From Streptomyces leeuwenhoekii (GTDB taxonomy: Bacteria; Actinomycetota; Actinomycetes; Streptomycetales; Streptomycetaceae), in NCBI RefSeq assembly GCF_001013905.1, contig NZ_LN831790.1, forward strand, positions 3,858,001 to 3,922,000: a stretch of 64,000 nt of DNA, written 5' to 3'. Shown in pieces: positions 7,242-15,289 of the stretch (positions are counted from its first letter, which is position 1; each line of letters starts with the position of its first letter). The notes beneath the pieces were generated by a model. That model saw only the letters and a list, made by a program, of their open reading frames with translations. It was not told where the DNA came from and did no database searches. Both the position numbers and the translations under genes were made by a program.

Positions 7242-8927
7242 ATGGCCGACCGGTGGGCGCTCGCCGTGGCCGAGGGTGGCGGCGTGGAGGTCGCGCCCCT
7301 CGGCCCGGACGGGCTGCCCGCCGGGCCGGTGCGGCGGGAGGCCGATCTCGCCGGGGCCGTGCGGAGCCGGCCGGACGTCACGCGGTGGGTGTGGCGCTCC
7401 ACCGCCGAGGTCTATCCGTCTCTGCTCGCCGCGGGGGTGCGAGTGGAGCGGTGCTACGACATCGAGGACGCCGAGACGCTCCTGCTCGGCCACGAGGGCC
7501 GCTACGGCGAACCCCGGTCGGCCGCCGCCGCGCTGGCCCGGCTGCGCGGCGGCCCCGTACCGCCCGATCCGCCCCAGCGGTCCGCCGAGCCGGGCGCGCA
7601 GTCCTCGCTCTTCGAACCGCGGGGCGTCCACCTGCCGCTGGCCGACCTGCTCGCCGTCTACGCCGAGCAGCAGCGGCGGCACGACCGCGCCGCGCACCCC
7701 GACCGGATGCGGCTGCTGACGGCGGCCGAGTCGGCGGGGACGCTGGTGGCCGCCGAGATGAACCGCGCGGGCCTGCCCTGGCGGGCCGACGTCCACCGCG
7801 AGGTGCTGCACGACCTACTCGGCGAGCGGTACGCGGGCGGGGGCGAGCCGCGCCGCCTGGCCGAGCTCGCGGAGGAGGTCTCCGCCGCGTTCGGGCACCG
7901 GGTGCGGCCCGACCTGCCGGCCGACGTGGTCAGGGCGTTCGCCCGGGCCGGGATCAGGGTCAGGTCGACCCGGCGGTGGGAGATCGAGTCCGTCGACCAC
8001 CCGGCCGTCAAACCGCTGCTGGAGTACAAGAGGCTCTACCGCATCTGGGTGGCGCACGGCTGGTCCTGGCTGCAGGACTGGGTGCGCGAGGGGCGCTTCC
8101 GCCCCGAGTTCCTGGCCGGCGGGACGGTCACCGGGCGCTGGGTGACCAACGGCGGGGGCGCGCTGCAGATCCCCAAGGTGATCCGGCGGGCCGTCGTCGC
8201 CGACCCGGGCTGGCGGCTGGTGGTCGCCGACGCCGACCAGATGGAGCCGCGCGTGCTCGCGGCGATCTCCCGGGACCCGGGGCTGATGGAGGTGGCCGGC
8301 CGGGAGGAAGACCTCTACCAGGCGGTGTCCGACCGCGCCTTCTCCGGCGACCGCGCCCAGGCCAAGCTCGCCGTGCTCGGCGCGGTCTACGGCCAGACCT
8401 CCGGTGACGGCCTGAAGAACCTGGCCGCGCTCAGACGCCGCTTCCCGCAGGCGGTGGCGTACGTCGACGAGGCCGCCCGCGCCGGCGAGGAGGGACGCCT
8501 GGTGCGGACCTGGCTCGGGCGGACCTGCCCGCCGGCCGCCCGGGCGGAGGACGACGAGCCCGAGGAGGCCGGCATCCCCCTTGCCGGGGCGGAGTCCGAG
8601 GAGCGGGCGTGGGTGCCCGGCTACGCCTCCACCGACGCCCGCGCCCGCGGCCGGTTCGCCCGCAACTTCGTCGTCCAGGGCAGCGCCGCCGACTGGGCCC
8701 TGCTGCTCCTCGCCGCCCTCCGGCGGGCCTGCGCGGACCTGGCGGCCGAGCTGGTGTTCTTCCAGCACGACGAGGTGATCGTGCACTGCCCGCGGGAGGA
8801 GGCGGACGCGGTCGTGGCGGCGATCAGGCAGGCGGCGGACCTCGCCGGGCGGCTGACCTTCGGCGAGACCCCGGTGCGGTTCCCGTTCACGACGGCGGTG
8901 GTGGAGTGCTATGCCGACGCCAAGTGA
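7242..8927 (+). CDS. PolA-like bifunctional 3'-5' exonuclease/DNA polymerase
   Basis: A 561-aa family A polymerase, much shorter than PolA (about 900 aa), without a 5' nuclease domain. Motif A is DADQMEPRVLA (about residue 330; the family standard is DYSQIELRVLA). The fingers carry an altered motif B (DRAQAKLAVLGAVYGQTSGD). Motif C is FFQHDEVIVHC (about 508) with the catalytic D-E. The N-terminal 200 residues resemble a degenerate exonuclease domain. It probably serves repair or gap filling beside the main PolA. Atypical PolA relatives of this size are conserved in Streptomyces. It converges on the SARP gene, whose stop abuts its own. Confidence 0.9.
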   Translation: MADRWALAVAEGGGVEVAPLGPDGLPAGPVRREADLAGAVRSRPDVTRWVWRSTAEVYPSLLAAGVRVERCYDIEDAETLLLGHEGRYGEPRSAAAALARLRGGPVPPDPPQRSAEPGAQSSLFEPRGVHLPLADLLAVYAEQQRRHDRAAHPDRMRLLTAAESAGTLVAAEMNRAGLPWRADVHREVLHDLLGERYAGGGEPRRLAELAEEVSAAFGHRVRPDLPADVVRAFARAGIRVRSTRRWEIESVDHPAVKPLLEYKRLYRIWVAHGWSWLQDWVREGRFRPEFLAGGTVTGRWVTNGGGALQIPKVIRRAVVADPGWRLVVADADQMEPRVLAAISRDPGLMEVAGREEDLYQAVSDRAFSGDRAQAKLAVLGAVYGQTSGDGLKNLAALRRRFPQAVAYVDEAARAGEEGRLVRTWLGRTCPPAARAEDDEPEEAGIPLAGAESEERAWVPGYASTDARARGRFARNFVVQGSAADWALLLLAALRRACADLAAELVFFQHDEVIVHCPREEADAVVAAIRQAADLAGRLTFGETPVRFPFTTAVVECYADAK

Positions 8928-11900
8928 TCAGATCGTCCCCGGCCCGTCGCCGAGGAGTTCCCGCAGCTCCCCCACGACCGCCGCGTCCGTCCCCTCCAGC
9001 GCGGCGAGGGCCGACCGCCACTGGGCGCGCGCCTCGGCCGTGCGCCCCCGCTCCCGCAGCAGTAACCCGAGCTGGTGGCGGGCGAGACCCTCGGTGTGGC
9101 GGTCGGCGCGGGCCTCGGCGCGGCGGAGCAGCTCCGCGCAGGCGCGGTCGGCCTGGTCGCCGCGGCCGAGCCGGCGCAGCGCGCGGACCAGGCCGAGACG
9201 GGACCGGGTCTCGCCGTACCAGTCGCCGTGGTCGCCCAGGACGTGCAGGCTCCGCCAGAAGTGCGCCGCGGCCGCCGCCGGCTGACCGAGCGCGAGGTGG
9301 GCGTAGCCGATGTCGCAGTGCGCGGTGTGCCGCACGATCACATGGCCGAGCGCGTCGCCGAGGGCGAGCGAGCGGCGGTGCTGCTCGATCGCCGCACGCG
9401 GGTCGGTGTGCTGGTGGAGATTGCCGAGACGGCCGCGGGTGACGGCCTCGCCGTACCGGTCGTCGAGCCGCTGTGCGCGCGCCAGGCTCCGGCGCAGGGC
9501 CCGCTCCGCCTCGGCGTGGCGACCGAGTTCGGCCAGCAGCAGCCCGCGGTCGCTCAGGCAGCGGCGGACCCTGGCGGCCCTGCCGAGCCGCCGCCAGAGC
9601 TCCAGCGCCTCGTCGCCCAGGGCCAGGGCTTCGGTGTGCCGTCCGGTCAGGAAGCGCAGGCCCGCGAGGTCCCCGAGCGCGTACGCCTCCGCTGCCTCGT
9701 CACCGAGGCGCCGCGCCGCTCCCAGCGCGGCCCGTCCCAGCACCTCCATCTCGGCGATCCGGCCGCCGCGCCGGAGGCAGGGGAAGAGCAGCCGGGCGAG
9801 GACGGAGATCCAGGCGGCGTGGCGGTCGGTGCCGTCGCCGTCGGCGCCCGGCGCCGTCCCGGTCTCCCCGGCGCACCGCTCGGCCAGCACCACCACGTTG
9901 CCCAGTTCCCCGTCCCACCAGGCGAAGGCCGCCGCGGCCGAGCCGAACGGGGGCACGGTGGCGACATGGGCGGTGTGCGCGGGCGGCTGCGCCGCGGTCG
10001 GGCGGCGGCGGTCGTCCAGGTCGGGGCCGGGTCCGACGAGGGTGGTGAGGGTGCGCTCGGCCACGGCGGCGTACCAGCGCAGGGCGGTCTCGGCGGCGTC
10101 CGCGCCGTCGTCGCCCGCGGCCAGTTCACGGGCGAAGGCCCGGACCAGATCGTGGGGTGCGTAGCGGCCGTACGCGGTCTCCTCCAGCAGCGCCACGTCG
10201 GCCAGCCGGTCCAGGGCGGCCTCGGCGCGGCGCTCGTCGGTGCCGGTGAGGCGGGCCAGCAGCGGGGCGCTGTACGCGGGGAGGTGGAGGGCGCCGATGT
10301 GGCGCAGCGCCCGGGCCGCGTCCCGGTCGGGCTCGCGGTCGGAGGCGGCGAGCGCGTCGTGCGCGACGGCGAGGGAGGCGCGCACGCTCAGATCGTCGTA
10401 CTCCAGGTGGTTCAGCCTGCCTTCGGCGTCCGCCAGCCGGCCGGCCAGCGCGTCCGGGGTCAGGGCGCTGCGGGCGGCGAGCCGCGCGGCCACGACGCGC
10501 AGCGCCAGCGGAAGGCGGCCGGTGAGCTCGACGAGGGGATGGTCGGCGGTGAGGCCGCCGGGGTGGCCGTCGCCGTCGCCCTCGCACGGGAGACGGCCCC
10601 CGTCCCGCCGGCCGTGGCCGCCCGCCCCGGGGTGCCCGGGGCGTTCCTCCCGGCCGCCGCGTCGGGAGACCGCGCGCAGCAGGGCGGCGCTCTCCTCCCC
10701 CGACAGGGGCGCCAGGGGGAAGCGGTGCGCGCCGTCGAGGGTGGTGAGCGGCGACCGGCTGGTGACGATCACCGCGCAGCCCGGGCCCGCGGGGAGCAGC
10801 GGCCGTACCTGCGCGGCGTTCGCGGCGTCGTCCAGGACCAGGAGCGTACGGGTGGGCGCGAGCAGGGAGCGCAGCAACGCCGCTGCGGCATGCGGGTGTT
10901 CGGGGATGTCGCGCGGATCGGTTCCGAGATCACGGAGCAGCGCGGTCAGGGCCTGCCCGGTGGTCAGCGGGGTCAGGCCCGGGGTCGCGGCCTGGAGGTC
11001 GAGGTACAACTGCCCATCGGAAAAACGTTCCTTCAGCCCATGGGCGGTGTGCAGAGCCAGCGCGCTCTTGCCGACACCGGCCATACCGCTGATGACAGCG
11101 ACCGCCGGATGCGCGCCGGGACGCAGAGCACGGCGCAGCTCGTCGTGCACGTCCGCGCGGCCGGTGAAGTGGGCGGGCGGCGGAGGGAGCTGGGCGGGCC
11201 GCGGCCTGTGCGCGCAGAACCGCTGCCGCGGGCCCCGGGAACCGCCACCGGGAGCACCCTGCGGCGCGGGGGCCACGGGCGGCGCGGGCGGCATGGGCGC
11301 CGCGGGAGGCACGGAGGAGGCGGGCGGAGGTGGCGGCCCGGACGGCCCGGACGGTGCGGGCGGCCCCGAGGGCGCAGGTGACGCGGGGGACGCGGGCGGC
11401 GCAGAGGGCGCGGACGACGCGGACGACGCGGGCGGCGCGGACGACGCGGACGACGCGGACGACGCGGGTGGCCCCGACGGCGCAGGCGACGCGGGCGACG
11501 CGGGTGGCCCCGACGGCGCAGGCGACGCGGGCGACGCGGGTGGCCCCGACGGCGCAGGCGACGCGGGCGACGCGGACAGAAGAGGCGGCGCGGACGGTTC
11601 AGGACACGCGGACGCAAGAGGCGGCGCGGGCGGCCCGGGCAGCGCGTCCGAGGCTCCCACGCCGGACGCGTCCACGCCCATGCCGGCTGCCACGTCCGTG
11701 CCCGCCCCCGGCCCCCCGCCCGGCGCCTCTTCGCCGGTGGGCTCGCCAGCCTCCGGCACACGTCCGGCGGCCCCCCGCAGTACCTCCACATGCGCCTCCC
11801 GCACCGCCGGGCCGGGCTCGATGCCGAGTTCCTCGACGAGGCGGGCCCGCAGGTCGCGGTGGACCGCCAGCGCCTCGGCCTGGCGGCCGGTGCGGTGCAG

Positions 11901-12587
11901 GGCGAGCATGAGCTGCCGCTGGTACGCCTCCCGCAGCGGATGCTCGGCGACCAGCGCCGTCAGCTCCGGCACGGCGTCCGCGAGCAGCGCGCCGCCGAGG
12001 GCCAGCGCAGCGTCGTAGCGCCGCTCCAGGAGCAGCAGCCGGGCCTCCTCGAGCCGTTGGGCGAACGCGTACCCGCCCACCTGGGCCGGCAGCCCGGCGA
12101 GCGGCGCGCCCCGCCACAGCGCCAGCGCGGCCGTACTGGCGCGCAGGACCCGCTCCCACGCCTGGGCGGCGTGCGCGGAGCGCGCCTCTGCGGCGCCGGC
12201 CTCGAAGACATGGACGTCCAACTCGCCCGCACCGACCCGCAGTACGTACCCCGACGGCACCGTCCGCAGCCGGTAGGGGTCGTCCAGCAGCCGCCGCAGC
12301 CGGGCCACGTGGTTGTGCAGCGACGCCTGCGCCGACGGAGGCGGGGCGCCGCCCCACAGGGCCTCCTTGAGGGACTCGGCGGTCACGGTCCGGCCCGCTT
12401 CGAGCAGCAACACGGTCAGCAGCGCGCGGAGTTTGGGGCTCCCGACGGCCCGGACGCGGGGGGCGGAGCCGGTGAGGTCACCGTCCCCGGCCCGGGACGG
12501 CCCGCCCGCGCCGTCCGGCCGGCCGTCGTACAGCACCGGCGGCCCCAGCAGCCCGAACCGCAGCCCGCACCGCTTCACACCGCCCAC
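8928..12587 (-). CDS. Large SARP/AfsR-type regulator: BTAD, NB-ARC, TPR
   Basis: 1219 aa from GTG 12587 (GTG 12578 is an alternative). An OmpR-like HTH lies at about residues 5-115 (SPKLRALLTVLLLEAGRTVT), interrupted near residue 20 by a Gly-rich insert; then BTAD at 120-270; a Pro/Ala/Ser linker of about 190 residues; NB-ARC with Walker A GMAGVGKSAL near 500 and a Walker B-like RTLLVLDDAAN; then TPR-like helices to the end (about 950-1205). AfsR-like proteins activate secondary-metabolite genes and are often serine/threonine phosphorylated. No biosynthetic cluster is adjacent, so a pleiotropic role is likelier than a pathway-specific one. Longer than AfsR (about 990 aa) mainly through the linker. 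Confidence 0.9.
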   Translation of the reverse strand: MGGVKRCGLRFGLLGPPVLYDGRPDGAGGPSRAGDGDLTGSAPRVRAVGSPKLRALLTVLLLEAGRTVTAESLKEALWGGAPPPSAQASLHNHVARLRRLLDDPYRLRTVPSGYVLRVGAGELDVHVFEAGAAEARSAHAAQAWERVLRASTAALALWRGAPLAGLPAQVGGYAFAQRLEEARLLLLERRYDAALALGGALLADAVPELTALVAEHPLREAYQRQLMLALHRTGRQAEALAVHRDLRARLVEELGIEPGPAVREAHVEVLRGAAGRVPEAGEPTGEEAPGGGPGAGTDVAAGMGVDASGVGASDALPGPPAPPLASACPEPSAPPLLSASPASPAPSGPPASPASPAPSGPPASPASPAPSGPPASSASSASSAPPASSASSAPSAPPASPASPAPSGPPAPSGPSGPPPPPASSVPPAAPMPPAPPVAPAPQGAPGGGSRGPRQRFCAHRPRPAQLPPPPAHFTGRADVHDELRRALRPGAHPAVAVISGMAGVGKSALALHTAHGLKERFSDGQLYLDLQAATPGLTPLTTGQALTALLRDLGTDPRDIPEHPHAAAALLRSLLAPTRTLLVLDDAANAAQVRPLLPAGPGCAVIVTSRSPLTTLDGAHRFPLAPLSGEESAALLRAVSRRGGREERPGHPGAGGHGRRDGGRLPCEGDGDGHPGGLTADHPLVELTGRLPLALRVVAARLAARSALTPDALAGRLADAEGRLNHLEYDDLSVRASLAVAHDALAASDREPDRDAARALRHIGALHLPAYSAPLLARLTGTDERRAEAALDRLADVALLEETAYGRYAPHDLVRAFARELAAGDDGADAAETALRWYAAVAERTLTTLVGPGPDLDDRRRPTAAQPPAHTAHVATVPPFGSAAAAFAWWDGELGNVVVLAERCAGETGTAPGADGDGTDRHAAWISVLARLLFPCLRRGGRIAEMEVLGRAALGAARRLGDEAAEAYALGDLAGLRFLTGRHTEALALGDEALELWRRLGRAARVRRCLSDRGLLLAELGRHAEAERALRRSLARAQRLDDRYGEAVTRGRLGNLHQHTDPRAAIEQHRRSLALGDALGHVIVRHTAHCDIGYAHLALGQPAAAAAHFWRSLHVLGDHGDWYGETRSRLGLVRALRRLGRGDQADRACAELLRRAEARADRHTEGLARHQLGLLLRERGRTAEARAQWRSALAALEGTDAAVVGELRELLGDGPGTI
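11381..11580. repeat. 36-bp and 9-bp tandem repeats encoding the SARP linker
   Basis: Three near-identical 36-bp units (GCGGGTGGCCCCGACGGCGC...) occupy about 11463-11570, next to GACGACGCG-type 9-bp repeats. They encode ASPASPAPSGPP units in the regulator's linker. Confidence 0.85.
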
Positions 12588-13057
12588 TGCCTTTCCGCCA
12601 CGCCGACGCCGGCGCGCTCCAGGACGAAGCCCGCCGCTCCCGGCGGTATTCCGCCACCTTCCTCACCGACGGCCCGCCGCGGCCCGGGTTCCGCTACCGT
12701 ACGGCCGTCTTCCGCCACCGCTCGCCCGTCATCACCGCCAACAGGTGATGAAACGGAGGAGTGTTGGCCACATGTTAGCCATCCGTTGGCAAGACCTGAT
12801 GTGATCACTACATCGGATCTGGCCCGGGGGTGCGCGCGTGGAAGCGTTGCTCGGGGGAGTGTCGCTGCCGCGGCCGGGTCCGGGGCCGTACGAGGGCCCC
12901 GGTCGTCAGAGGTGAACGGCCGGGGCCCTCGCCCGTGCCACCGCCTCGCCCACCACCTCGGCATGCGGAAGACGCCCCTTCCCCGCGTGAACGGCGAACC
13001 GGGAGTACGACCGAGCGGCCGCGCCGGCACCCGCGCGCCGACTGATGAGGCCCATCG
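12588..13057. other. Intergenic region with alternative hairpins and a possible leader peptide
   Basis: 470 bp between the SARP start and the glycosyltransferase stop, both leftward. It holds an 8-bp palindrome GTGATCAC (about 12801-12808), a lower-GC patch at 12735-12820 and three mutually complementary segments: CCGGGGCC at 12880-12887, GGGCCCCGG at 12894-12902, CCGGGGCCC at 12920-12928. The middle segment can pair with either neighbour. Leftward this could terminate the glycosyltransferase transcript; rightward it resembles an attenuator, but no rightward gene follows. Confidence 0.55.
12838..12915 (+). CDS. Possible 25-codon leader peptide
   Basis: GTG at 12838, TGA at 12913-12915, product MEALLGGVSLPRPGPGPYEG followed by PGRQR. 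Its last codons span two of the mutually exclusive hairpin segments, as in attenuator leaders. No downstream gene on this strand is visible, so it may be a relic or chance. Confidence 0.25.
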   Translation: MEALLGGVSLPRPGPGPYEGPGRQR

Positions 13058-13951
13058 TCAGATGACGGGCGGCCGTCCCAGCCGGGTGAGCCGCCACACC
13101 GTCCGCCAGCGCATGGGCCGCCGCTCCCCCGCCGGCTCCCGGACCCCTTCCGCGAACCCGCCGAACCAGGCGCGCAGCCCGGCGCGCGACCGGTTCCGTA
13201 GGAGGGTCAGCAGCAGCCACACCCCCAGGTGCACGGGCACGAGCGGCAGCGGCAGCCGGCGGCGGGCCAGCCAGACCCGGTTGCGGGCGTTGACGCGGAA
13301 GTAGACGGCGTGCCGGGCCGGCGAGGTCTTCGGGTGCCGGAGCAGCAGCTCGGGCGCGTACAGGATCCGCCACCCCGCGTCGGCCGCGCGCCAGGCCAGA
13401 TCGGTCTCCTCATGGGCGAAGAAGAACTCGGCCGGCCAGTCGCCCACCTCGTCGAGCATCGCCATCCGCAGCGCGTGCCCACCGCCGAGGAACCCGGTGA
13501 CGTAGCCGCCCCGCATCGGATCCGCCGAGCCGATCCGGGGCACGTGCCGCTGCTGCGTCTCCCCGTGCTCGTCGGCGATCCGGAAGCCAACGATGCCGAG
13601 CCGGTCGTCGGCGGCGAACAGATCCCGCACGCGGCGCAGGACGTCGGCGTCGACGAGCAGCCCGTCGTCGTCCAGTTCCACGACCACGTCGGTGTCGCCG
13701 TACTCCCGCAGCCGCGCCAGGGCGACGTTCCGCCCGCCGGGGCAGCCGAGGTTCTCGTCGACCTCGATGGCGGTGACCTCTCCGGGCAGCGAGAGCCGCC
13801 GGGCGAACTCGGGCAGCGGGCAGCCGTTGCCGACGATCACGATCCGCGCGGGCGGCACGTCCTGCCCGGCCACGGACTTCAGCAGGGCGTCCACTTCGGC
13901 GGGCCGGTTCCCCATGGTCACCACGGCTACGGCGATCCTCGGCGCCCCCAT
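13058..13951 (-). CDS. Glycosyltransferase family 2
   Basis: A 297-aa GT-A fold enzyme: IAVAVVTMGNRPAEVDALLK at the N terminus, GNGCP, CPGGRNVALARLR, and the DXD-type metal site VVVELDDDGLL at about residue 91. A later HEETDLAWRA (ED/ExDW-like) is the usual catalytic-base region. The C terminus has a hydrophobic helix pair (LVPVHLGVWLLLTLL), so it may act at the membrane, transferring a sugar from a nucleotide donor to an unknown envelope acceptor. No sugar-nucleotide genes are adjacent. Confidence 0.9.
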   Translation of the reverse strand: MGAPRIAVAVVTMGNRPAEVDALLKSVAGQDVPPARIVIVGNGCPLPEFARRLSLPGEVTAIEVDENLGCPGGRNVALARLREYGDTDVVVELDDDGLLVDADVLRRVRDLFAADDRLGIVGFRIADEHGETQQRHVPRIGSADPMRGGYVTGFLGGGHALRMAMLDEVGDWPAEFFFAHEETDLAWRAADAGWRILYAPELLLRHPKTSPARHAVYFRVNARNRVWLARRRLPLPLVPVHLGVWLLLTLLRNRSRAGLRAWFGGFAEGVREPAGERRPMRWRTVWRLTRLGRPPVI

Positions 13952-14206
13952 GCCCTCACCTCTCCCCTGCCGGAAACAGCGCTCGCGCGATGCTAGCCGT
14001 TCACGGCGGAGCTCCGCGGAGGACGCGCGCCGTTGACCGGCAACCCGGACAAGTCATACGAGACCGGGCGAGGACCGCACTCCGGCCTGGCCATCGGCGC
14101 GAGGGCGAGGCCGCGACGCCCTCCGGGTGGCACCCGGCCGCCCGGAACCGGGACGGCCGGACCCGAGTCCTTACCCACGACATCTCGACGAGGCGGAGAG
14201 CCATTG

Positions 14207-14920
14207 ATGAGTGCCACGAGCGTCACGCTGGGCGAAGAGATCATGCTGCTGTCGCTGGACGACGAATCCGGCGAGGCGAAGGACCGGATGTCCGCGGGCT
14301 GGGGCGTGGCGAGCGGCACGCTCCTCGAACTGGTCCTGGCCGGCCGCGTCACGGTCGAGAACAACCTCCTGGAAGTCGCGGACCCGTCCCCGACCGGCAC
14401 ACCCCTGCTGGACGGACGCCTCGAGATGATCACCGAATGGGCCAGGCCCCTCACCCGCACCGGTGAGGGCGTGAGCGGACCCCAGGCGAAGGACTGGCTG
14501 GTGAAGGACCAGGGGAAAGCCGTGGAGGCGACGGTCCGCAGCCTCCTCGACCGCGGCCTGGTGCGCGAGCACAGGCACCGGCTCGCGGGACTGTTCCCGG
14601 TACGGCGTTACCCGGAGGCGGACGGGACGGTGGAGCGGGAGCTGCGGGAGCGGCTCACGGCGGTCGTGCTGGAGGGCGAGCGGCCGGACGACCGCACCAC
14701 GGGTCTGGTGGCGCTGCTGGACGCGGCCGAGCTGCACCGGATCGCCTTCCCGGACCTCTCACGCAAGGAGCTCGAGGAACGGGTGAAGCCGCGGATGGCG
14801 GAACTCGCCGAAGGCCACCGGGTGGGCGACAGCCTCCGAGAGTCCCTCCGGTCCGTACGGGCGGCGATGGTGGCGGTCACCGCCGCCACGGCGGCCACCA
14901 CGATCGCGGCGGCGATCTGA
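14207..14920 (+). CDS. GPP34 (GOLPH3-like) phosphoprotein
   Basis: A 237-aa GPP34 protein (MSATSVTLGEEIMLLSLDDE, GTLLELVLAGRVTVENN, LRERLTAVVLEGERPDDRTT GLVALLDAAEL). Eukaryotic GOLPH3 binds PI4P in the Golgi; Streptomyces has several paralogues of unclear role. The ATG at 14207 has GGAGAG 8 nt upstream; an upstream extension to 14033 is unlikely. The tail is an Ala/Thr/Val-rich helix (VTAATAATTIAAAI) that may contact membrane. Divergent from the glycosyltransferase. Confidence 0.88.
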   Translation: MSATSVTLGEEIMLLSLDDESGEAKDRMSAGWGVASGTLLELVLAGRVTVENNLLEVADPSPTGTPLLDGRLEMITEWARPLTRTGEGVSGPQAKDWLVKDQGKAVEATVRSLLDRGLVREHRHRLAGLFPVRRYPEADGTVERELRERLTAVVLEGERPDDRTTGLVALLDAAELHRIAFPDLSRKELEERVKPRMAELAEGHRVGDSLRESLRSVRAAMVAVTAATAATTIAAAI

Positions 14921-15056
14921 CCCGGCTACCCACCCGCACCGCCGGGACGGACGAGCACGTGGCCGGGACCGTACGGTGGCGGCGCACGACGCGGAAACCG
15001 GCCGCGGCCGGCAGCGGCACGCGCCCGCCGCCGCCGTCGTATCCGCTGAACGCGAA

Positions 15057-15089
15057 AACCCCAGGTCAAGGGGTACATGACCTGGGGTT
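15057..15089 (-). terminator. Intrinsic terminator of tRNA-Thr
   Basis: Perfect 12-bp stem (AACCCCAGGTCA at 15057-15068 with TGACCTGGGGTT at 15078-15089), 9-nt loop, followed on the minus strand by TTTT. It lies just after the tRNA 3' end. Confidence 0.92.
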
Positions 15090-15095
15090 CTTCAG

Positions 15096-15169
15096 AGCCG
15101 CTTTCGGGATTCGAACCCGAGACCTACGCATTACGAGTGCGTTGCTCTGGCCATCTGAGCTAAAGCGGC
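15096..15169 (-). tRNA. tRNA-Thr (anticodon CGT)
   Basis: 74 nt folding as a full cloverleaf: acceptor GCCGCTT/AAGCGGC, D-arm GCTC/GAGC, anticodon arm ACGCA-CTCGTAA-TGCGT, T-arm TCGGG-TTCGAAT-CCCGA. The anticodon CGT reads ACG. CCA is not encoded. Confidence 0.97.
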
Positions 15170-15237
15170 ACGCCGTCCGCACCCATGGTGCGATCAGCAA
15201 CGACGGTAAGTCTACACAGTTTCCGGGAGTGGTTCGC

Positions 15238-15270
15238 ACCGGCCTCGGAGCCGGAGGTTCCGGGGCCGGT
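15238..15270 (-). terminator. Hairpin downstream of the peptidase gene
   Basis: Stem ACCGGCC (15238-15244) with GGCCGGT (15264-15270), extended by CGGA/TCCG, 20 nt past the leftward peptidase stop. No T-tract, as is common in Streptomyces. Confidence 0.55.
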
Positions 15271-15289
15271 GGGGGGGCCGGGCGCGCGG

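Noticed and set aside
11381..11580. CRISPR array
   Set aside because: Repeats are contiguous, coding and without unique spacers.
15057..15089. Possible integrase attachment site next to tRNA-Thr
   Set aside because: The hairpin explains itself as a terminator; no integrase, no repeated tRNA 3' end and no prophage genes nearby.
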